Source: Streptomyces avermitilis MA-4680 = NBRC 14893 (GTDB lineage Bacteria; Actinomycetota; Actinomycetes; Streptomycetales; Streptomycetaceae). Taken from it: a stretch of DNA of 64,000 nucleotides. The stretch's first letter is position 1. Every line of letters begins with the position of its first letter. The notes beneath the pieces were generated by a model. The model saw only the letters and a list, made by a program, of their open reading frames with translations, was not told the origin of the DNA and searched no databases. Where the stretch lies: NCBI RefSeq assembly GCF_000009765.2, contig NC_003155.5, positions 3,410,001 to 3,474,000 on the forward strand, in the 5' to 3' direction. Positions 1 to 7,663 of this stretch are shown here, one piece after another. Made by a program: the position numbers and the translations under genes.

Positions 1-76
1 CCGGTGCCGTCATCGATCATGTCTGCGAGTCTGGGCCTTCCAGCGGGTGGAGACTCAAGCGGGGAGAAGGGGCGGA

Positions 77-793
77 ATGACGGACGCTCTGCGGGACATT
101 CTGGACGCGGCGGCCCGAGGGGTCTTCCCGCCCGCCGACGGCGGCATCACCGTCGTACCCCAGCACTCCCACCGTGACGCCGGTGTCCTCGCCTTCACCG
201 CGCACTCCGTCGTCTTCACCGACGAGGACCCCGCCTGGGTGTACGACACCCTGCGCGCACTCGACTGCGACGCGCTCGCGGCGACGATGAACCCGCGGTT
301 CCTGGCCGCGTTCATGGAGCGCACGGGCCGTACGACCGACACCATCGACCTGATGACGGTTGCCCCGCCGCTGCCGGACGGCCCTCCGCTCGCGCTGAGG
401 GAGATCGACGATCCCGGCCATCCCCGGGCCGTCCGGGCGCGCACGCGGCGGGACGGCATACGGGTGTGGGCCGCCGACGGGGGCGTGCTCGTCCTGGGGC
501 GTGGGATCGGGGGGCGGTTGGAGGCCGCGGTCGAGGTGGACGAGGACGTACGGCATCGGGGGCTGGGGCGGACGCTCGCCACGGCGGCGCGGCACCTGGG
601 CGGCGGCGAACCGGTGTGGGCGCAGGTGGCCGCGGGGAACGCCCGCAGTGCGCGGGCGTTCCAGGCGGCGGGCTATCGACCGGTGGGCGCGGAGGCCCTG
701 CTCAGCGCGTCGCCCCAGTCGCCCCAGTCGCCTCAGTCGCCCCAGTCGCCTCGGTCGCCTCAGCGGAAGATGCCCGTGTGGCCCAGTGAGTAG
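77..793 (+). CDS. GNAT-family N-acetyltransferase with SPQ-repeat tail
   Basis: Predicted acetyl-CoA-dependent N-acetyltransferase of 238 residues; the substrate is unknown. The C-terminal half carries the GNAT core: a beta strand with VEVDEDVRHRGLGRTLA, where RHRGLG matches the acetyl-CoA loop (R/QxxGxG/A), followed by NARSARAFQAAGYRPVG, the usual last helix and strand. The N-terminal 100 residues look like the degenerate first domain of two-domain GNAT proteins. The ATG at 77 is chosen over an in-frame ATG at 47 because GGGGAGAAGGGG lies just upstream. After the fold the protein ends in six SPQ/SPR tripeptides encoded by a 9-bp tandem repeat, and this tail overlaps the convergent lipoprotein gene by 34 bp. 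The family call is good; the role is open. Confidence 0.8.
   Translation: MTDALRDILDAAARGVFPPADGGITVVPQHSHRDAGVLAFTAHSVVFTDEDPAWVYDTLRALDCDALAATMNPRFLAAFMERTGRTTDTIDLMTVAPPLPDGPPLALREIDDPGHPRAVRARTRRDGIRVWAADGGVLVLGRGIGGRLEAAVEVDEDVRHRGLGRTLATAARHLGGGEPVWAQVAAGNARSARAFQAAGYRPVGAEALLSASPQSPQSPQSPQSPRSPQRKMPVWPSE
710..763 (+). repeat. 9-bp tandem repeat encoding SPQ tripeptides
   Basis: Six imperfect copies of TCGCCCCAG (variants TCGCCTCAG and TCGCCTCGG) sit in frame at the 3' end of the acetyltransferase gene and encode Ser-Pro-Gln or Ser-Pro-Arg. The last copy runs into the 3' end of the convergent gene. Such a repeat is expected to vary in copy number between strains. Confidence 0.85.
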
Positions 794-1956
794 CGGCCGG
801 GCTGTGGGTAGACCGCGAGCCCGTGCGGGCCGCTGCCGACCTTGATGCGGGCGAGCTGGACACCGGTGCGGGTGTCGATGGCGTACACCTCGGAGTTGTA
901 GCGGCCGGACAGCCACAGCACCTTGCCGTCCGCCGAGACGCCGCCCATGTCGGGGCTGCCGCCGCCCGGCAGGTTCCACTTCTTGGTCAGCCTGTCCTCG
1001 GCGAAGTCGAAGACGGAGATGGTGCCCTCGCCGCGGTTGGAGATGTACATCTCGCGCGAGTCGCGGCTGACGTACAGGCCGTGGCAGCCCTTGCCGGTGT
1101 GCAGGAACCTCGGCTCGCCGAACGTGTCGCCGTCCAGGACCCACACGCCGTCGGCCATCATGTCGGCGACATAGAACTTCTTGCCGTCGGGCGAGATCTT
1201 GACGTCCTGCGGCATGGCGCCGTCGAACGGGAGCTTCTGCTGCCCGATCACCTTCATCCGCTCCGTGTCGACCTTCAGCAGCTCGCCGCTGAACTCGCAC
1301 GACACGATGAAGTAGCGGCCGTCGAGCGAGAAGTCGGCGTGGTTGACGCCGTAGCAGCTGACCGGCACGGTCTTCATCCGCTTCATGGTGTGCGCGTCCC
1401 GGAAGACCAGCTCACGGTCGAGGGAGGCCATCACGATCGCGTACGTGCCGTTGGGCGTGAAGTACAGGTTGTACGGGTCGTGCACGTCGACGGCCTTGCC
1501 CACCTCGCCGGTCTTCGGGTCGATGGGGGTGAGGGAGTTGCCCCTGTCGTTGTTGACCCACAGCGTCTTCATGTCCCAGGACGGGACGACGTGCTGGGGC
1601 TGGGCGCCGACCGGGATCGTCTCGATGACCTCGTAGGTGCTCGGGTCGATGACGGTGACGGTGTTGGAGTTGGTGTTGGGGACGTAGACCCGCGACGGGA
1701 AGTCCTTGACCACGGGGGAGAGCCTGCCGGGGCGGTCGGCGGCGTAGACGTCCTTCGGGTCGAGTACGGGCGGCATGCCGGGCAGGCCGTCGACCACCGG
1801 CTTCTTCTCGGCGGGGGGTACGGCGGCCTTGGTGGCGAGGGCCTCGTCCGCCCGGTCCCTGGAGTCGCCGTCGCAGCCCGCCAGCAGGGCGAGGGACACG
1901 AGGGCGGCGCCGGCGGCCAGGGTGCGCCTGAGGTGCTTCTCGATGGGGTGGTGCAT
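760..1956 (-). CDS. YVTN-type beta-propeller lipoprotein
   Basis: A 398-residue exported lipoprotein. The N-terminus has basic residues, a hydrophobic stretch and the lipobox LLAGC, so the mature protein should start at Cys28 and be anchored outside the membrane. The rest is a repeated seven-bladed propeller of YVTN/surface-antigen type: SRVYVPNTNSNTVTVID, KTLWVNNDRGNS, KKFYVADMMADG, REMYISNRGEGTIS, KVLWLSGRYNSEVYAID. Such propellers bind ligands or serve as scaffolds; no catalytic motif is visible. The upstream polysaccharide deacetylase overlaps its start by one base, so the two are probably cotranscribed and may act together at the cell surface. Its 3' end overlaps the acetyltransferase gene in the opposite direction. 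Confidence 0.85.
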   Translation of the reverse strand: MHHPIEKHLRRTLAAGAALVSLALLAGCDGDSRDRADEALATKAAVPPAEKKPVVDGLPGMPPVLDPKDVYAADRPGRLSPVVKDFPSRVYVPNTNSNTVTVIDPSTYEVIETIPVGAQPQHVVPSWDMKTLWVNNDRGNSLTPIDPKTGEVGKAVDVHDPYNLYFTPNGTYAIVMASLDRELVFRDAHTMKRMKTVPVSCYGVNHADFSLDGRYFIVSCEFSGELLKVDTERMKVIGQQKLPFDGAMPQDVKISPDGKKFYVADMMADGVWVLDGDTFGEPRFLHTGKGCHGLYVSRDSREMYISNRGEGTISVFDFAEDRLTKKWNLPGGGSPDMGGVSADGKVLWLSGRYNSEVYAIDTRTGVQLARIKVGSGPHGLAVYPQPGRYSLGHTGIFR

Positions 1957-2846
1957 CAGCTCAGCAGCTCCGTGGTGGTCACCGCGCGCAGTCCGCGGCG
2001 GTCGAGTTCGTGCAGGAGGGCGGGGAGCGCGGCGACCGTGTCGGCGTACCCGAAGTGCAGGCTCACCACGGATCCGGGCCGGACCCCGCCGAGGACCTGG
2101 CGGGTGACGGCGGGGGCGCCCGGCGAGGTGAAGTCGAGGGAGTCGACGTCGTACGACAGGACGTGCGGGTAGCCGACGCGGCGGGCCACCCGTTCGACGA
2201 GCGGCGAGGCACGGGAGGTGCGGGAGGGGCGGAACCAGGTGCCGATGGAGCCGGTCAGCCGCCGCAGCCGGTCCGCGCAGCCGAGGATCTCCGCGTACGC
2301 GTCCGGCTCGGACATCGCGTTGATGTCGATGTGGCGCAGGGTGTGGTTGCCGAGGTCGTGGCCGCCGTCGAGGATGCGGCGGGCCATGCCCGGGTGCTCG
2401 TCGAGCCAGGTGCCGACGGCGAGCACGGTGACCCGGGCGCCCGCGCTCTCCGCCTCGCCGAGGAGCTTCTCGGCGACGGCGGGGTCGCCCTGGCCGTGGA
2501 AGCTGAGCGCGACCCGGGGGCGGGTGCGCGGGCCGTGGGTGATCTGGGCGGGCTGCCCCGGGAAGGCCCGGGGGGCGGGGGCGGAGACGGGGCTGCTGGG
2601 TGCGTGCGGGATGCCGGGTGCGCGGGAGCTTCCCGCGTGGGACGTTCCGGTCGCCCGGGAGGCGGACGCCGGGTGTGCGCCGGCGCCGGTGGCGGAGCCC
2701 CCGGTGGCGAGCGCGCCGGCCGCGGCGAGCCCCGCGCCCGCGCGCAGCGCCGAGCGCCGGTTCGGCGCCGCGCGCACGACGACTGTCGCACTGTCCGGCT
2801 CACTGTCCGGCTGAGGGAGGGGGGCGGGCGTGGTCACCCGCACCAT
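1956..2846 (-). CDS. Secreted polysaccharide deacetylase (NodB/CE4 family)
   Basis: Predicted metal-dependent carbohydrate esterase of 296 residues that removes acetyl groups from a surface polysaccharide (peptidoglycan, chitin or teichoic-type glycan). An arginine-rich N-terminus with an Ala/Gly-rich hydrophobic segment (residues 31-60) suggests export, possibly by the Tat route. The domain starts at RPRVALSFHGQGDP, where FHGQGDP replaces the usual TFDDGP, so the catalytic Asp position is altered. GGHDLGNHTLRH gives the metal-binding HxxxH, and TWFRPSR fits the RxPxG-like motif 3. The substitution of motif 1 puts full activity in doubt. It is upstream of and overlaps the propeller lipoprotein gene. 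No clear Shine-Dalgarno precedes ATG 2846, so a leaderless start or the GTG two codons in is possible. Confidence 0.8.
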   Translation of the reverse strand: MVRVTTPAPLPQPDSEPDSATVVVRAAPNRRSALRAGAGLAAAGALATGGSATGAGAHPASASRATGTSHAGSSRAPGIPHAPSSPVSAPAPRAFPGQPAQITHGPRTRPRVALSFHGQGDPAVAEKLLGEAESAGARVTVLAVGTWLDEHPGMARRILDGGHDLGNHTLRHIDINAMSEPDAYAEILGCADRLRRLTGSIGTWFRPSRTSRASPLVERVARRVGYPHVLSYDVDSLDFTSPGAPAVTRQVLGGVRPGSVVSLHFGYADTVAALPALLHELDRRGLRAVTTTELLS

Positions 2847-2934
2847 TTAAGGGCGAATGATGCTGAAAACCGATGATTGGACCGTTTGACGGGGATGCGG
2901 GTCGCTCGGCCGCGGCGCCCTCCGGGGACACAGA

Positions 2935-2961
2935 AGCCCCGACCGCTGGGCGGCCGGGGCT
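2935..2961 (-). terminator. Hairpin downstream of the RsbW-like ATPase gene
   Basis: AGCCCCG-A-CCGC and GCGG-C-CGGGGCT form an 11-bp stem with one internal mismatch and a 3-nt loop. It lies between the stop at 3140 and the start of the deacetylase gene, so it probably ends the transcript of the ATPase gene. The rest of the 2847-3139 gap shows no gene. Confidence 0.6.
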
Positions 2962-3139
2962 CTTGCGGGCGTCGCGGAACGAGTTGGGGTGTGAACCACG
3001 GCGCCTGCGACGACCGTGGCCCGGGTCAATGGGTGGATGTCGCGTGTTCGACTATCGCAGACCAGTCGGTTGATCCAAAAGCGATTCCCCCACGGATTCG
3101 CACACGGAACCGAATCTGTGGGGCAACTGCGGGCGGGCG

Positions 3140-3643
3140 TCAGCGGTCGGCGACGCGCATCTCGAACCAGGTCGTCTTGCCGCGCGGCAGCAGATCGACG
3201 CCCCAGCGGTCGGCGAGCGTGTCGACGAGGAAGAGACCACGGCCGCTCAGATCCATCTCCTGAACGGGCATCAGACAGGGCAGGCCGCGGGAGGGGTCGC
3301 GGACCTCGATACGGATCCACCCGCGGCGGCGGCGCATCCGGAGTCCGAAGACGCGTGCGCCGGTGTGCCGTACTGCGTTGCCGACGAGTTCCGAGACGAG
3401 CAGCACCGCGTCCTCGGTCATCTTCGGCGAGAGCCCCCAGTGGCGCAGCACGACGACTTGCGCGAGCCGTCGTGCCGTGGCCGCGGACTCCGGGCGGGAC
3501 GGCAGCGGCACCTCCGCCTCCGCCGGGTTGCCGAACAGCTCCAGTGCCTTGAGCGCCCGTTCATCCTCGACCGCGGGCGACCAGCGTGCCGCGGTCGCAC
3601 TCGCGTGCTGCCGCGGCGGTTCGATACCCTCCAGCCCCGCCAT
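3140..3643 (-). CDS. RsbW/SpoIIAB-like ATP-binding regulatory protein
   Basis: A GHKL-fold (HATPase_c) protein of about 167 residues. These stand-alone kinases or anti-sigma factors are abundant in Streptomyces and bind anti-sigma antagonists or sigma factors. Visible elements are the N-box LLVSELVGNAVRHTGA (residues ~75-90), RIEVRDPS, and the G-box-like SGRGLFLVDTLADRWGVD. There is no receiver or sensor domain. The ATG at 3643 (MAGLEGIEPP) is preferred to the upstream ATG at 3748, because the intervening 35 residues are Gly/Pro-rich and not conserved-looking. No sigma or anti-sigma gene is next to it, so it is an orphan whose partner cannot be read from context. Confidence 0.8.
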   Translation of the reverse strand: MAGLEGIEPPRQHASATAARWSPAVEDERALKALELFGNPAEAEVPLPSRPESAATARRLAQVVVLRHWGLSPKMTEDAVLLVSELVGNAVRHTGARVFGLRMRRRRGWIRIEVRDPSRGLPCLMPVQEMDLSGRGLFLVDTLADRWGVDLLPRGKTTWFEMRVADR

Positions 3644-3997
3644 GCCTCCATGATGGCCGCCCGGAGGGGCCTTGGGGGGCGTTCCGAAGGAATACACCCC
3701 CCGGAATCCCCCATTCCGCACCATTCGGAAGGCATATGCCAGAAGCAATTCAGGGGCGTCCGCGGCCCAACTGACCTGCGAAAACGACCCCCTTCAGGGC
3801 AATCGCCCGAGCCCCCCGACAAGGCGGACTTAAGGTTGCGTTAAGGCTCCCATAAACCGCCCCTTCGGGGGACCCGGGTGAGACATCGCGTCAACTGCAA
3901 GGGGATCAGCGGAATTTGGTGAACAATTTTCACCTCTGATCCGGGCCCCGGTCCGCGCCCTGATCCAAGCTCCGGTCCGAGCCCCGGTCCGAGCCCC
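3644..3997. other. Non-coding gap with GAGCCCCGGTCC repeats and an inverted repeat
   Basis: No convincing gene is seen. The stretch is less GC-rich in its middle. It holds an inverted repeat GGTGAA-N5-TTCACC at 3918-3934. Next to the hydratase stop codon there is a run of degenerate CCCCGGTCC repeats (about 3945-3995) that may be part of a transcript end. The promoter of the ATPase gene must lie in the lower half. Confidence 0.5.
3918..3934. promoter_or_regulatory. Inverted repeat GGTGAA-N5-TTCACC
   Basis: Perfect 6-bp arms around CAATT, in an AT-richer island between the hydratase 3' end and the RsbW-like gene, about 275 bp upstream of the latter. It could be an operator; it has no run of T typical of a terminator. 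Confidence 0.35.
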
Positions 3998-4765
3998 TCA
4001 GAGGAACTTCGCCTTGCCCGGCCCTTCCTCCACGAAGCTGCGCATCCCGCGCTCACGGTCCTCCGTGGCGAACAGGCCCGCGAACCAGTTCCGTTCGACC
4101 GCGAGTCCGGTGTCGATGTCCGTCTCCAGGCCGACGTCGATCGACTCCTTCGCCGCCCGCAGCGCGAGGGCCGGGCCCTGCGCCAGCTTCGCGGCCCAGG
4201 CGTGCGCCTGCTCGTACACCTCCCCGACCGGAACCACCCGGTCGACCAGGCCGAGCGCCAGCGCCTCGTCCGCCTTGACCATCCGGCCCGTGAAGATCAG
4301 GTCCTTGGCGCGCGAGGGACCGATCAGCCGGGACAGGCGCTGGGTGCCGCCCGCGCCCGGAATCAGGCCGAGCAGGATCTCCGGCTGGCCGAGCTTCGCG
4401 TTCTCGGCGGCGATGCGGTAGTCCGCGCAGAGCGCCAGTTCGCAGCCCCCGCCCAGCGCGTACCCGGTGACGGCGGCGACGACCGGCTTGGGGATGCGGG
4501 TGACGGCGGTGAAGGAGTCCTGCAAGGCCCGGGAGCGTACGACCATCGCCGTATGGTCCATGGCCTGCATCTCCTTGATGTCCGCGCCCGCCGCGAACAC
4601 CTTCTCCCCGCCGTACAGCACCACCGCGCGCACGTCCTCGCGGCGCGTGGCCTCTTCGGCGAGTTCCTTGAGCCGGTCCTGGGTGGCGACGTCCAGCGCG
4701 TTCATCGGCGGACGGTCGAGGCGGATGGTGCCGACGCCCTCGGCGACTTCGAGATGCACAGTCAT
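3998..4765 (-). CDS. Enoyl-CoA hydratase/isomerase (crotonase) family protein
   Basis: A 255-residue cytoplasmic crotonase, likely hydrating trans-2-enoyl-CoA in fatty-acid or amino-acid breakdown. AAGADIKEM and GYALGGGCELAL supply the oxyanion-hole backbone and the first catalytic glutamate. GQPEILLGLIPGAGGTQRL supplies the second glutamate and the family signature, so both acids of active hydratases are present. The length is typical. It stands alone, with no neighbouring beta-oxidation genes. No Shine-Dalgarno precedes ATG 4765; a TAACCT hexamer ends 6 nt before it, which suggests a leaderless transcript. The acyl-CoA substrate cannot be told from sequence. Confidence 0.9.
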   Translation of the reverse strand: MTVHLEVAEGVGTIRLDRPPMNALDVATQDRLKELAEEATRREDVRAVVLYGGEKVFAAGADIKEMQAMDHTAMVVRSRALQDSFTAVTRIPKPVVAAVTGYALGGGCELALCADYRIAAENAKLGQPEILLGLIPGAGGTQRLSRLIGPSRAKDLIFTGRMVKADEALALGLVDRVVPVGEVYEQAHAWAAKLAQGPALALRAAKESIDVGLETDIDTGLAVERNWFAGLFATEDRERGMRSFVEEGPGKAKFL

Positions 4766-4793
4766 GAAGGAAGGTTAACGGCGACTAACGACA

Positions 4794-4832
4794 ACGGGCC
4801 CGGTGTGCTGAGTCACAGCACACCGGGCCCGT
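4794..4832 (-). terminator. Strong 17-bp hairpin after the L,D-transpeptidase gene
   Basis: Perfect arms ACGGGCCCGGTGTGCTG and its complement around the loop AGTCA. It lies just past the stop of the transpeptidase gene at 4846 and just upstream of the hydratase start, so it separates the two same-strand genes. Confidence 0.85.
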
Positions 4833-4845
4833 ACCGCACGAGCGC

Positions 4846-6087
4846 TTACGCGATCCACTTCTCCCAGGACATGTTCCAGCCGTTGAGCCCGTTGTCGGGC
4901 GCGACCGTCCGGTCGTGGGAGTTCTTCACGATCACCACGTCGCCGATCATCGAGTGGTCGAAGAACCAGCCGGCCGGCACACTGCGGTCGCCGCCGCCGC
5001 GCACGTCGCGCAGCCCTATGCAGCCGTGGCTGGCGTTGTAGTTGCCGAAGGCGCCGCCACCCCAGTAGTTGCCGTGGATGAAGGTGCCGGAGTTGGTCAG
5101 GCGCTGGGCGTCGGGCACGTCCTTGATGTCGTACTCGCCGCCGTAGCCGACCGTCTCACCGTTCATCCGGGTCACCCGCAGGCGCTCGCTGATGACCATC
5201 TGGCCGTTCCAGGTGTCGTAGCCCGGCTTGCCGGTGGTGATGGGGATCGTCTTGTAGACCTTGCCGTCGCGCTTGACGACCATCTTGTGGGTCTTGGCGT
5301 CGACCGTGGAGACCTGGTCGCGGCCGATCGTGAAGGTGACGGTCTTGGCCTGCTTGCCGTAGACGCCGGGCCGGCCCTCGACGCCGTCGAGGTTGAGGTT
5401 CACGGTGACCTTGGTGCCGGACTTCCAGTACTCCTGGGGACGGAAGTCGAGGCGGTCGTTGCCGAACCAGTGGCCCTTGACGTCGACGGCCGGCTCGGTC
5501 TTGATGGTGATCGCCTTCTCGACGTCCTCCGGGTGCGTGATACCCCGGGTGAAGTGGACGGAGAACGGCATGCCCACACCGACCTTGGCGCCGTTGTCGG
5601 GCGTGTAGATGCCGACGAAGGTGTTCTTCGGGGTCAGCGTGGTGAACGCGGACTCCTCGGCGGACTCGTGTCCGTCGGCGTCCTTCGCCACCGCGTGGAC
5701 CTTGTACTTGGTGGCCGAGGCGAGGTGGGTCGAGGGCGTCCAGCCGGCGCCCCCGCCGGTTATCTTGCCGTCGACCGGATTGCCCTTGGTGTCCTCGACC
5801 TTGACCTCGGTCAGCTTGCCCTTGGCCGCGGTCACCTTGAGGGCGCCGCTGGTCGCCACGTCGTCGGCGCCGTCCTTCGGGGCGATCGTCACGACGGCCT
5901 GCGAGGACTTGGTGTCCGCCTGCCCGGAGTCCTTGCCCTTGCCGTCGCCTGACCCGGAGTCCGAGCCTCCGCCCCCGCCGCACGCAGTCACCGCGAGCAG
6001 CAGAACGCCCAGCAGCAGTGCCAGGATTCCCTTGCTCCGGTGGCTGTGCGCGTCAACCGACGCCCCCGATATCGGTCGCCCGTTCAC
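4846..6087 (-). CDS. L,D-transpeptidase lipoprotein (Ig-like plus YkuD)
   Basis: A 413-residue cell-wall enzyme that makes or remodels 3-3 peptidoglycan cross-links outside the membrane. The signal sequence ends in the lipobox VTACG (Cys ~36), followed by a Gly/Ser/Asp-rich linker. Two Ig-like regions come next (residues ~70-260), as in mycobacterial LdtMt2-type enzymes, then the YkuD domain. The catalytic motif is HGNYW...SHGCIGLRD, with Cys ~356 as nucleophile and His/Ser in place. The C-terminal NGWNMSWEKW segment resembles the extra subdomain of actinobacterial enzymes. The start is the GTG at 6087 after GAGGGGAGAAGG. It is closely related to the next gene, a tandem paralogue. Confidence 0.93.
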   Translation of the reverse strand: MNGRPISGASVDAHSHRSKGILALLLGVLLLAVTACGGGGGSDSGSGDGKGKDSGQADTKSSQAVVTIAPKDGADDVATSGALKVTAAKGKLTEVKVEDTKGNPVDGKITGGGAGWTPSTHLASATKYKVHAVAKDADGHESAEESAFTTLTPKNTFVGIYTPDNGAKVGVGMPFSVHFTRGITHPEDVEKAITIKTEPAVDVKGHWFGNDRLDFRPQEYWKSGTKVTVNLNLDGVEGRPGVYGKQAKTVTFTIGRDQVSTVDAKTHKMVVKRDGKVYKTIPITTGKPGYDTWNGQMVISERLRVTRMNGETVGYGGEYDIKDVPDAQRLTNSGTFIHGNYWGGGAFGNYNASHGCIGLRDVRGGGDRSVPAGWFFDHSMIGDVVIVKNSHDRTVAPDNGLNGWNMSWEKWIA

Positions 6088-6277
6088 GATCCTTCTCCCC
6101 TCGCACGGCCTGATGAGGCCCGCACTCCAGCGCGACCCGTGCGCGCACTGCGCAAATTAATCACACGGCCCGGCCCGATGACTCCCCGCGATTGTCACTG
6201 TTCAGTCCCAACTTCAACTGAACCAGCGCCCGCTGGAGTCCGCTGGAGTTCGTCTGCGCGCGTACCCCTTTGTCGGG

Positions 6278-7507
6278 CTACTTCACCGCGGCGCCCGCTT
6301 TCCACTCCTTCCAGCCCATGTTCCACCCTCCGAGGCCGTTGTCGGGAGCGACCTTTTTGTCATTGCTGCGGACGACCTCCACGACGTCACCGATCAGGGT
6401 GCGGTCGAAGAACCAGCCCGCCGGGGTGTCCGAGCTGCCGCCCTTCACATCGCGCAGGCCCACACAGCCGTGGCTGACATTGGTGTTGCCGAAGGCGTCC
6501 GGCGCCCAGTAGTTGCCGTGCAGGAAGGTTCCGGAGGCGGTGAGGCGGATGGCGTGCGGGACGTCCGGGATGTCGTACTCCCCGCCGAAGCCGACCGTGC
6601 GGCTGTTCATACGGGTCACTTCCAGCATCTCCATGACCACCATCTTCCCGTTGTACGTCGTCGTCTTCGGGGCGCCCGCGGTGATCGGAACGGTGGCGAG
6701 CAGCTCGCCCTCGCGGCGGACCTCCATGGTGTGCTCGACCGCGTCGACGAGCGAGACCTGGTCGCGGCCCACGGAGAAGGAGACGGTCTTGTACTGGAGT
6801 CCGTAGACGCCGGGCGCGCCCTCCACGTCCCGCAGGTTCAGCCCGACGGTGACCTTGGTGCCGGGCTTCCAGTACTCCTGGGGCCGGAAGTCGAGGCGGT
6901 CCTTGCCGAACCAGTGCGGGCGGATCTCCACGGCCGGCTTGGCACTCACACGGATCGCGCGTTCGACGGCGGCCCGGTTCACGATCTCCCGGTTGAACTC
7001 CAGGGAGACGATCATTCCGGTGCCGACGGTCGACCGGTTCTCGGGAGTGACGTACCCGATGAACCGCTCGTCGGGGACGAAGGTGGTGAAGGTCGTGTGG
7101 CGCGCGGAGCGGTGTCCGCGCTCGTCGAGGGCGACCGCGTCGACCCGGTACTTGGCGGCGAGCGCCAGCCGCTTGTCGTCGGGCTGCCAGCTCTGGCCGT
7201 CGCCGGAGATGTGGCCGGGCACCGGGGAGTCCTGTGCGTCCTGGGACTTGACGACCTTCACCGATTCGAGCCGGCCGCCGGGCACCCGCACCTTCAGCGG
7301 CTGGTCGGCGTGTACGGCCTTGCTGTCGTCGTCCGGCCAGACGTGGATCACATCCTCGGCCGCAGGGGGTTTGCCGAACACCTCGTCGACTCCGTGGGAG
7401 ATTCCGGGGGAAGTGCAGGCGGAGGCGCCGGCCAACAGGCCCGCCCAGGTCAGTACGGCGGCCAGGGCGGCCCCTGCGCGCCGCGCGCGCCGTGTCTGTA
7501 CATGCAT
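6278..7507 (-). CDS. L,D-transpeptidase lipoprotein, second copy
   Basis: A paralogue of the preceding protein, 409 residues, with the same order: lipoprotein signal (ASAC, Cys ~31), Ig-like region, YkuD catalytic domain with HGNYW and SHGCVGLRD (Cys ~348), and the C-terminal GGWNMGWKEW segment. It makes 3-3 cross-links or attaches proteins to peptidoglycan. The Gly/Ser linker after the lipobox is missing, so the catalytic domain would sit nearer the membrane than in its neighbour. The reading frame extends far upstream without a stop; ATG 7507 is chosen because the signal peptide begins there. The 190-bp gap to the next copy has no obvious terminator. The pair probably arose by duplication. 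Confidence 0.92.
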   Translation of the reverse strand: MHVQTRRARRAGAALAAVLTWAGLLAGASACTSPGISHGVDEVFGKPPAAEDVIHVWPDDDSKAVHADQPLKVRVPGGRLESVKVVKSQDAQDSPVPGHISGDGQSWQPDDKRLALAAKYRVDAVALDERGHRSARHTTFTTFVPDERFIGYVTPENRSTVGTGMIVSLEFNREIVNRAAVERAIRVSAKPAVEIRPHWFGKDRLDFRPQEYWKPGTKVTVGLNLRDVEGAPGVYGLQYKTVSFSVGRDQVSLVDAVEHTMEVRREGELLATVPITAGAPKTTTYNGKMVVMEMLEVTRMNSRTVGFGGEYDIPDVPHAIRLTASGTFLHGNYWAPDAFGNTNVSHGCVGLRDVKGGSSDTPAGWFFDRTLIGDVVEVVRSNDKKVAPDNGLGGWNMGWKEWKAGAAVK

Positions 7508-7663
7508 CACGACGGGCCCAACGACCGTGCCCCTCCTGGGGAAACGTGAGTGCGAGGCAAGCTCTGGGCAGAACAGTGGGGAGGACGACGCGACAGGGAG
7601 CCGCGGCCGGGACGCCGTGCGCCCTTTTCCACGCCGTCCCACGGAGCCGCGGGAGGCCGACCG

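Noticed and set aside
3140..3748. ATG 3748 as start of the RsbW-like protein
   Set aside because: The extra 35 residues are Gly/Pro-rich and not part of the fold; MAGLEG at 3643 is a better start.
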